From Marinagarivorans sp. (GTDB lineage: Bacteria; Pseudomonadota; Gammaproteobacteria; Pseudomonadales; Cellvibrionaceae), in assembly GCA_028281865.1 (NCBI GenBank), contig JANQJB010000005.1:1-64000 (forward strand): DNA of 64,000 nucleotides, given 5' to 3'. The translations under genes and the position numbers were made by a program. This document shows positions 57,268 through 64,000 of this stretch, one piece after another (position 1 is the first letter of the stretch; each line of letters starts with the position of its first letter). The notes beneath the pieces were generated by a model, which was not told the DNA's origin, ran no database searches, and saw nothing but the letters and a program-made list of their open reading frames with translations.

Positions 57268-59505
57268 ATGAAATCGATGGTGGTTGGGGAGTTTCAGACT
57301 TTGAATATAAATGAAAAAGGTATTTCTGAACACGATATCGAAGCGCTGGCGACAGCAAGCCACGATGATATATTTTCCCTATTGGGTATACATCAGTATG
57401 CATCGGAGAGATTCGTTGTGCGCGCGTTTTTTCCGGACGCAATTGCCGTAAGTATTCTAGCGATAGACCAGGACGTTGTATTAAAAGAGATGGAATGTAT
57501 CGATAAGCGCGGCATATATGTTGCGTTTTTTGATGCGGATGAGAGTTTCGCTTACCGCTTAAAAATAATTTATGAGGATTGTGAACAGATTATTCACGAT
57601 CCTTATCGTTTCCCTCCGATGTTAAGTGACAAAGATTTGTATTTGTGGGGTGAGGGCACGCATGAGCGTATATATCGGTGGATGGGCGCTCATGTGTGTG
57701 AAAATGCCGATATTCAGGGCACGCGTTTTACTGTCTGGGCGCCAAATGCAAAACGTGTTTCTGTGGTGGGTGATTTTAATTTGTGGGATGGTCGCCGCCA
57801 TATTATGCGTCGGCATATTCCCAGCGGTGTGTGGGAAATCTTTATTCCCGATGTCTTAGCCGGTGCGCAGTATAAGTTTGAAATTTTAAGCAATGAGCAA
57901 GAGCTATTGCCACACAAGGGTGATCCACTTGCTTTCGCATGCGAGTGTCCTCCTAAAACTGCATCGATTGTGCGAGCAAAAAGCGGCTACCAGTGGGGCG
58001 ATCAAAATTGGCTAGAGCAGCGTAGCGCCCTAGGTAAAGTTCACCAGGCGTTGAGTGTTTACGAAGTGCACTTGGGTTCGTGGAAACGCAATGTTGAAGA
58101 AGGTAATCGTTATTTAACTTATCGCGAACTGGCAGAAGATTTGGTGCCCTACGTAAAAGAAATGGGGTTTACCCATATTCAATTGATGCCAATAAGTGAA
58201 TTTCCTTTCGACGGGTCTTGGGGTTATCAGCCGATAGGGCTATTTGCACCCACCTCGCGTTTTGGTAACGCAGACGATTTCCGTTATTTTGTCGATTGTT
58301 GCCATCGGCAAAATCTGGGCGTGCTTATCGATTGGGTACCGGGGCATTTCCCTTCCGATGGTCATGGCCTGAGCCGGTTTGACGGCACCCCTTTATATGA
58401 GCATGCTGATCCGCGCCAGGGTTTTCATCCTGATTGGAGTACATATATCTATAACTATGGCCGCTGCGAGGTGGCGAGCTTTCTTTTGAGTAATGCACTG
58501 TATTGGTTCGATGAATTTCATATAGATGGTTTGCGCGTGGACGCGGTAGCTTCGATGCTCTACCTCGATTACAGCAGAGAAGATGGTGAGTGGATTCCAA
58601 ACCGTCAGGGGGGGCGAGAGAATTTAGAAGCCATTGCATTAATTAAGCGTATTAATGAACGTGTTTACCAGCATTATCCCGATGCGATGATGATTGCGGA
58701 GGAGTCAACGGCATGGCCCGGCGTTTCACATCCGACGTCTGAGAACGGATTAGGCTTCGGGTACAAATGGAATATGGGCTGGATGAATGACAGTTTGCGC
58801 TATATGTCTAACGACCCCATTCATCGTCGTTATCATCATCACGATATGACATTTAGCCTGTTATACGCATTTAACGAAAATTTTATTTTACCGCTAAGTC
58901 ACGACGAGGTCGTTCATGGCAAAGGCTCGCTAATTTCGAAAATGCCGGGCGACGGTTGGCAAAAGTTTGCTAATTTGCGTGCCTATTTCGGCTTTATGTG
59001 GACGCATCCTGGGAAAAAACTATTATTCATGGGAGGAGAATTTGCTCAGGGGCAAGAGTGGACTCACAGCACTAGCTTGGATTGGCACTTGCTGGATGTC
59101 GATTTTCACCGTGGGGTTAGCAACTTGGTGAAAGACTTAAATCAGCTTTATTGCTCGAGCCCATCATTATATATACGGGATTGCGATTCGCGCGGGTTTG
59201 AGTGGCTTAACGCAGATGACTCGGCGTCGTCAGTATTTGCGTTTTTACGCAAAGGCGATGAGCACTCTCGCCCAGTCATCGTCGTATCTAATATGACTCC
59301 GGTAGTAAGGGAGTCGTATTCGGTTGGCGTTCCCTTTGATGGGTATTACAAAGAAAAATTAAATACCGACTCTAAAATCTACGGTGGCAGCGACAAAGGT
59401 AATGCAGGTGGCGTGCAAGCCCAAGCGGTGGGCTATCACGGCCGTAAATACTCTATTAAGTTAATTTTGCCGCCATTAGCTACACTTGTTTTTGAGCTTG
59501 AATAG
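57268..59505 (+). CDS. glgB: 1,4-alpha-glucan branching enzyme, GH13
   Basis: 745 residues. Introduces alpha-1,6 branches into glycogen. An N-terminal domain N1 (about 30-110) and CBM48 (about 150-245, FTVWAPNAKRVSVVGDFNLW) precede the GH13 barrel with DGLRVDAVASMLYLDYSR (nucleophile), MIAEESTAWPGV (acid/base) and LPLSHDEVVHGKGS. ATG 57268 gives the family's usual length (E. coli 728). Confidence 0.96.
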   Translation: MKSMVVGEFQTLNINEKGISEHDIEALATASHDDIFSLLGIHQYASERFVVRAFFPDAIAVSILAIDQDVVLKEMECIDKRGIYVAFFDADESFAYRLKIIYEDCEQIIHDPYRFPPMLSDKDLYLWGEGTHERIYRWMGAHVCENADIQGTRFTVWAPNAKRVSVVGDFNLWDGRRHIMRRHIPSGVWEIFIPDVLAGAQYKFEILSNEQELLPHKGDPLAFACECPPKTASIVRAKSGYQWGDQNWLEQRSALGKVHQALSVYEVHLGSWKRNVEEGNRYLTYRELAEDLVPYVKEMGFTHIQLMPISEFPFDGSWGYQPIGLFAPTSRFGNADDFRYFVDCCHRQNLGVLIDWVPGHFPSDGHGLSRFDGTPLYEHADPRQGFHPDWSTYIYNYGRCEVASFLLSNALYWFDEFHIDGLRVDAVASMLYLDYSREDGEWIPNRQGGRENLEAIALIKRINERVYQHYPDAMMIAEESTAWPGVSHPTSENGLGFGYKWNMGWMNDSLRYMSNDPIHRRYHHHDMTFSLLYAFNENFILPLSHDEVVHGKGSLISKMPGDGWQKFANLRAYFGFMWTHPGKKLLFMGGEFAQGQEWTHSTSLDWHLLDVDFHRGVSNLVKDLNQLYCSSPSLYIRDCDSRGFEWLNADDSASSVFAFLRKGDEHSRPVIVVSNMTPVVRESYSVGVPFDGYYKEKLNTDSKIYGGSDKGNAGGVQAQAVGYHGRKYSIKLILPPLATLVFELE

Positions 59506-59585
59506 TGAATATCAGGCACGTTTCTAAATGTGGGTTTATTTTATGAATCCTCTGGAATTAATTTCGCAAATACTTACAGTGTTAA

Positions 59586-61715
59586 ATGAGTAAATCGACT
59601 GATTCTTTTCATATTGCCGCCGGTGAAGCCTACCCGCTTGGCGCGACTGTGACAGAGGAAGGTGTTAATTTCGCACTTTTTTCTGCCAATGCCGAGCAAG
59701 TGGAACTGTGCTTGTATGATACAGCGGGAAAAAAAGAAATAATGCGTATTCAATTGCGCGAAAAAACCGACGACATTTGGCACTGCGCGATTGAGGGTTT
59801 GCAAGCTGGCTATTGTTATGGTTATCGTGTTTATGGGCCGTTTGATCCCTCTAATGGCCACCGCTTTAATCCTCACAAATTATTAATTGATCCTTACGCT
59901 AAGCAATTATCTTCCGCTTTTACTTGGCATGAATCGCACTACGCTTATCCCGCTGATGACACTGAACTTGATTTGGCATTTGATACTGTAGACAGCGCTG
60001 ACTTTATGCCGAAAGCAGTCATTTTAGAACCAGTGGGGGCCGCAGCAAAAAATACTGATATCGTACCGTGGAATGAGACTGTCATCTACGAAACACATGT
60101 CAAAGGGTTTACCAAGCTGCACAAACGTATTCCTGGTAAAGAGCGTGGCACCTATTGCGGCTTAGCGCATCCGGATGTGATTGCCTACCTACTGGATTTA
60201 GGCATAACGACGGTTGAGTTATTGCCAGTGCAAACATTTGTCGACGAACATTTTTTAGTTAAAAAAGGGCTCAATAATTATTGGGGGTATAACACACTAA
60301 ACTTTTTTTGCCCGCATGGTCCTTACGCTAGTACCAAACCAGACGAAGAATTTATCGCCACCGTAAACGCGCTCCACGAAGCGGGTTTAGAAGTCATACT
60401 TGATGTTGTGTACAACCATACAGCGGAGGGAAACCACCTCGGCCCAACGTTGAGCTTTCGTGGTATTGATAACGCGTCGTATTACAGCCTGGAACAATCC
60501 GATGCTCGTTTCTATGTCAACGATACGGGTTGTGGTAATACTTTAAATATTAAACATCCGCGGGTGCGTCAACTGGTACTAGACAGTTTGCGCTATTGGG
60601 CGGGTGATCTCGGTGTTGATGGTTTTCGTTTTGATTTGGCAACAGTCATGGGGCGCGAAGCCGATGGCTTTAACCCCAACGGATATTTTTTTGAGATTGT
60701 AAAACAAGACCCCATTTTAGCGACGAAAAAGTTGATCGCCGAACCCTGGGATATCGGACCGGGTGGCTATCAAATGGGAAATTTCCCTATTGGTTGGAGT
60801 GAGTGGAACGATAAATACCGCGATACCGTTAGACGTTATTGGCGCGGTGACTCCGGTGTTTTACCTGAATTTGCGCGGCGTATTCACGGTTCGAGTGATA
60901 TTTTTGAGGGTGGTGGGAGGCGGCCTTCCGCAAGTGTGAATTTTATTGCCGCTCACGACGGTTTTACTACTCGCGATATTGTCAGCTATAACAAAAAACA
61001 TAATGAAGATAACAAAGAGCAAAACCAGGACGGCCACAACGCGAATTTTAGTTATAACCACGGTATAGAGGGACCGACCGACAATCGCGAAATTAATCAG
61101 CTGAGACTGCGTCAACAGCGCAATTTATTGGCGACTTTATTAATTAGTCAGGGAACCCCAATGTTGAATATGGGAGACGAGCTCGGGCGCTCTCAACAAG
61201 GAAATAACAACGCGTACTGTCAGGACAATGAAATTAATTGGTTGAATTGGTCTTCGTTGGTTTATGAAAACTGGCAATTGAAAAGCTTTGTTCGCTACGT
61301 GTTGTGGTTGCGGCGCGAATACCCGCTCTTGCAGAGCAGTACTCATATTCATAAACCCCATGAGGACGGGAGTGAACAGACTTACAATATTCACTGGCTA
61401 AATGTGCACGGTGAAGAGATGTCTGAGGAAGAATGGAACAATGGCAATGAGCACGCTCTTTGTTGGATGTTGGAATCAACGGCGGTTAGTGACAAGCATT
61501 GCACTGTTACGACGTTATTCAACCCATTAAATTGCAATACCTTGTTTCAGTTGCCCGAGGGTTGGCAATGGCGACCAATTTTAGATACTCGCAATGAAGA
61601 CGGCCGGCCTTCCGGGAATTACGTTACTGGGACGCAAGCAATTTTACTTATGCAAAAATCTTTAATGATGTTTGTGGGTATACGAGAAATCGACAAGGCC
61701 GATACGACAAGCTAG
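59586..61715 (+). CDS. glgX: Glycogen debranching enzyme GlgX, GH13
   Basis: 709 residues. Cleaves alpha-1,6 links of limit dextrins left by glycogen phosphorylase. N-terminal CBM48 (about 10-110, EGVNFALFSANAEQVELCLY). Catalytic strands GVDGFRFDLATVMG (nucleophile), KLIAEPWDIGPGGYQ (acid/base) and NFIAAHDGFTTRDIVSYN. Length agrees with E. coli GlgX (657) plus a small excess. glgP follows after 152 bp. Confidence 0.96.
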   Translation: MSKSTDSFHIAAGEAYPLGATVTEEGVNFALFSANAEQVELCLYDTAGKKEIMRIQLREKTDDIWHCAIEGLQAGYCYGYRVYGPFDPSNGHRFNPHKLLIDPYAKQLSSAFTWHESHYAYPADDTELDLAFDTVDSADFMPKAVILEPVGAAAKNTDIVPWNETVIYETHVKGFTKLHKRIPGKERGTYCGLAHPDVIAYLLDLGITTVELLPVQTFVDEHFLVKKGLNNYWGYNTLNFFCPHGPYASTKPDEEFIATVNALHEAGLEVILDVVYNHTAEGNHLGPTLSFRGIDNASYYSLEQSDARFYVNDTGCGNTLNIKHPRVRQLVLDSLRYWAGDLGVDGFRFDLATVMGREADGFNPNGYFFEIVKQDPILATKKLIAEPWDIGPGGYQMGNFPIGWSEWNDKYRDTVRRYWRGDSGVLPEFARRIHGSSDIFEGGGRRPSASVNFIAAHDGFTTRDIVSYNKKHNEDNKEQNQDGHNANFSYNHGIEGPTDNREINQLRLRQQRNLLATLLISQGTPMLNMGDELGRSQQGNNNAYCQDNEINWLNWSSLVYENWQLKSFVRYVLWLRREYPLLQSSTHIHKPHEDGSEQTYNIHWLNVHGEEMSEEEWNNGNEHALCWMLESTAVSDKHCTVTTLFNPLNCNTLFQLPEGWQWRPILDTRNEDGRPSGNYVTGTQAILLMQKSLMMFVGIREIDKADTTS

Positions 61716-61770
61716 AGCAATGGCAAAAATTTTGAAAGCCCGCGAAAATTAATAAATGATTCACTTGCAA

Positions 61771-61804
61771 ATGTCATAGTGTACTTTCTACATGTCATAG
61801 TGTA
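61771..61804. promoter_or_regulatory. Pair of 13-bp direct repeats upstream of glgP
   Basis: ATGTCATAGTGTA occurs exactly at 61771-61783 and 61792-61804, starts 21 bp apart, ending 63 bp before the glgP start. Identical repeats two helical turns apart suggest binding by an activator dimer and hint that glgP has its own promoter. Confidence 0.5.
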
Positions 61805-61867
61805 ATTGGTCGCATGCGCTTGTATCGACGGCCAAAATATCTTGAACGAACTTTTGAGACGCGAAAA

Positions 61868-64000
61868 ATGATTAACCGTGAAAATCAAGTTGAAACTGAC
61901 GAAATGTGTGGCGAAATCAGTTCAGATTTGCTGCGTCATTACAATTACACCTTGGGTAGACTCGACCGACAAATTCAGCCGGCCTATTTATATAAGGCGT
62001 TGGCGCTGTCGATTCGTGATCGTTTAATGGAAAGTTGGCGTGTAACGCGGGAACAAGAGGAAATTAAAAAATCCAAGCGCGTATTTTATTTGTCTCTGGA
62101 ATTTCTATTAGGGCGCGCATTGACTAATGCAATTGAAAATTTGGAGTTAGAGGAAGAGGCGCAACAGGCTTTGCGCGATTATGGAACAACGCTTGAAGAC
62201 GTGCAGGAACAGGAGCTTGATGCCGGCTTAGGTAATGGTGGTCTAGGGCGTCTAGCCGCGTGTTTTTTAGATAGCTGTGCAACCTTGCAATTACCTGTAA
62301 CGGGATATGGCATACGCTATGAGTACGGCATGTTTCATCAAAGGATTGAGCGCGGTTTTCAAGTTGAAAGCCCTGACCATTGGCTGCTTGATGGTAACCC
62401 GTGGGAAATTGAACGAGCGGATCGAACACGAACAATCAAGTTTTACGGATATAGTGAGCATTACACGCACGATAACGGCGAGCACGGTGTCCGTTGGTCC
62501 GGTACCAGTGACGTGAAAGCCCTGCCCTACGATATGCCGATACCGGGCTATCGAAATGGTACGGTCAATACCTTGCGTTTGTGGCAGGCGGTGGCTTCCG
62601 ATGAATTTAATTTAGATGAATTTAATGCTGGCGATTATACCGAGGCGGTTGCTGCTAAGAATCAGGCTGAGCAGATTACCATGGTTCTTTATCCAAATGA
62701 TTCGAGTGTCAATGGCAAGGCATTAAGGCTGCGACAACAATATTTTTTAGCTTCAGCAAGTATGCAAGATGTTCTCGCAGACTGGGCGGCTGACAATGGA
62801 GAAGATTTTTCCGATTTCGCGAGTAAACATTGTTTTCAACTAAACGATACCCATCCGACACTTGCTGTTGCGGAGCTAATGCGCTTGTTAATTGATGAGC
62901 ATTTTCTTGCGTGGGATCAGGCGTGGCAAATTACCACACAAACGATGGCCTATACCAACCATACGTTGTTGCCCGAAGCCTTAGAAAAATGGTCCGTTCG
63001 ATTGATGCAAGAATTATTGCCGCGCATTATGGATATCATTTACGAAGTCAATGCGCGCTTTTTGGCGGAGGTGACATTGCGTTGGCCGGGCGATACGGAG
63101 CGGCAACGACATTTATCTCTAATAGAGGAAGGTGACGACCCGCATGTGCGCATGGCTTACCTTGCCATTGTCGGGAGTTCTTCGGTTAACGGTGTCGCTG
63201 CCTTGCATTCGCAATTGCTAAAAGCTGGTTTATTCAAAAATTTTTATGAGCTTTGGCCAAACAAGTTTAATAATAAGACCAACGGTGTTACACCACGTCG
63301 TTGGCTGGCTTTTTGTAATCGACCGTTAAGCAACCTTATTAACGAAACTATTGGAGATAACTGGGTCACGGACCTTGACAAGCTTAATGAGCTCAAAAAA
63401 TTTACTAACGATCCGAGCTTTTGCGCGAAATGGGATCAAATAAAAAAGAGTAATAAAGAAAATTTAGCAGATCTCGTGATGGAGCAGTGTGGTGTACAGT
63501 TCGACACGGAGTATATGTTCGATGTTCAAGTGAAACGTATTCACGAGTATAAACGACAATTGCTGAATATTTTACATGTTATACATCTATACGATCGAAT
63601 AAAACGGGGCGATACGCAAAATCTTAAGCCTCGTTGTGTCTTGATTGGTGGTAAGGCTGCACCTGGATATGCTCAAGCAAAATTGACGATTAAGTTAATA
63701 AATAATGTAGCGGCCGTTATTAATGCTGATCCGGGTGTTGCTTCCTATCTGAAATTCGTATTTTTGCCAAATTATCGTGTTTCCTCAATGGAGGTTATTT
63801 GCGCTGCTACGGATTTGTCCGAACAGATATCGACAGCGGGGAAAGAGGCTTCGGGAACAGGGAATATGAAATTCATGATGAACGGAGCAGTGACGATCGG
63901 AACCTATGACGGTGCAAATATTGAGATATTAGATGCTGTCGGCCCAGAGAACTTCTTTTTGTTTGGCTTAAAAGTAGAGGAGTTGCCAGAGTATAGACGG
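61868..64000 (+). CDS. glgP: Glycogen/maltodextrin phosphorylase, GT35 (C-terminus cut off by window)
   Basis: Open from ATG 61868 to the right edge, 711 codons of an expected 810-830. Phosphorolysis of alpha-1,4-glucan to glucose-1-phosphate. Recognised blocks: RVFYLSLEFLLGRALTNA, DAGLGNGGLGRLAACFLDS, HCFQLNDTHPTLAVAELMR, NKTNGVTPRRWLAFCN, and EASGTGNMKFMMNGA with the lysine that binds PLP. Works with glgX in glycogen breakdown. The family could also be called malP; the neighbours glgB and glgX favour glgP. Confidence 0.95.
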   Translation, partial: MINRENQVETDEMCGEISSDLLRHYNYTLGRLDRQIQPAYLYKALALSIRDRLMESWRVTREQEEIKKSKRVFYLSLEFLLGRALTNAIENLELEEEAQQALRDYGTTLEDVQEQELDAGLGNGGLGRLAACFLDSCATLQLPVTGYGIRYEYGMFHQRIERGFQVESPDHWLLDGNPWEIERADRTRTIKFYGYSEHYTHDNGEHGVRWSGTSDVKALPYDMPIPGYRNGTVNTLRLWQAVASDEFNLDEFNAGDYTEAVAAKNQAEQITMVLYPNDSSVNGKALRLRQQYFLASASMQDVLADWAADNGEDFSDFASKHCFQLNDTHPTLAVAELMRLLIDEHFLAWDQAWQITTQTMAYTNHTLLPEALEKWSVRLMQELLPRIMDIIYEVNARFLAEVTLRWPGDTERQRHLSLIEEGDDPHVRMAYLAIVGSSSVNGVAALHSQLLKAGLFKNFYELWPNKFNNKTNGVTPRRWLAFCNRPLSNLINETIGDNWVTDLDKLNELKKFTNDPSFCAKWDQIKKSNKENLADLVMEQCGVQFDTEYMFDVQVKRIHEYKRQLLNILHVIHLYDRIKRGDTQNLKPRCVLIGGKAAPGYAQAKLTIKLINNVAAVINADPGVASYLKFVFLPNYRVSSMEVICAATDLSEQISTAGKEASGTGNMKFMMNGAVTIGTYDGANIEILDAVGPENFFLFGLKVEELPEYRR

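Noticed and set aside
62911-63135. 74-codon frame inside the right-end region
   Set aside because: It is a shifted frame inside the glycogen phosphorylase gene, which is open from 61868 to the window edge.

Overview
The window is a chromosomal segment of a gammaproteobacterium. It is most likely a member of the Cellvibrionaceae or a close marine relative. The pointers are a 407-residue EF-Tu with a G-domain insertion, E. coli-like order in the large ribosomal superclusters, large TonB-dependent receptors, an alr-birA-coaX-SPOR block ahead of the tRNA-secE-nusG cluster, and glycogen genes. The taxon is inferred from memory of these families, not from a search.

Layout. Positions 1-340 hold a broken ISL3-type transposase end and two imperfect palindromes. 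Positions 340-5257 (minus strand) encode a cell-surface signalling set: ECF sigma factor, FecR-type anti-sigma regulator and a 1119-residue STN-domain TonB-dependent receptor. Positions 5634-9157 encode a solitary LytTR regulator and a second TonB-dependent receptor. Positions 9742-16158 are an accessory stretch: an AhpD-like protein, a 5'-truncated 3-methyladenine DNA glycosylase, a sulfatase, a small cysteine-containing secreted protein, an alpha/beta hydrolase and a CadC-type membrane regulator with TPRs. Positions 16346-20109 hold alr-birA-coaX and a SPOR-like protein. Positions 20204-21061 hold five tRNAs (Thr-Tyr-Gly-Thr-Trp), followed by secE-nusG-rplKAJL-rpoBC (to 33631), then rpsL-rpsG-fusA-tuf (to 38378), the S10, spc and alpha operons (40611-54694), and finally a glycogen/maltodextrin cluster malQ-glgB-glgX-glgP (55111 to the right edge, with glgP cut off).

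Most of the window is conserved core machinery for transcription, translation and secretion. The less ordinary parts are the accessory left third and one island between tuf and rpsJ (about 38431-40376). In that island a secreted FGE-like/Fn3-like protein is encoded against the direction of the ribosomal genes. It is bracketed by a 14-bp direct repeat. Its upstream region carries two TACANNTGTA boxes, and beyond them lies a 113-bp element with perfect 30-bp inverted arms. The FGE-like domain lacks the cysteine pair expected of a sulfatase-maturing enzyme, so its job is unknown.

Other signals worth attention are an rpsL promoter that appears to lie inside the rpoC terminator hairpin and shares a 10-nt box with the S10 promoter, four 18-bp tandem repeats at the 3' end of the hydrolase gene, a tuf-less tRNA cluster carrying a hairpin, and 13-bp direct repeats 21 bp apart upstream of glgP. 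No CRISPR array, prophage or complete insertion sequence was seen.
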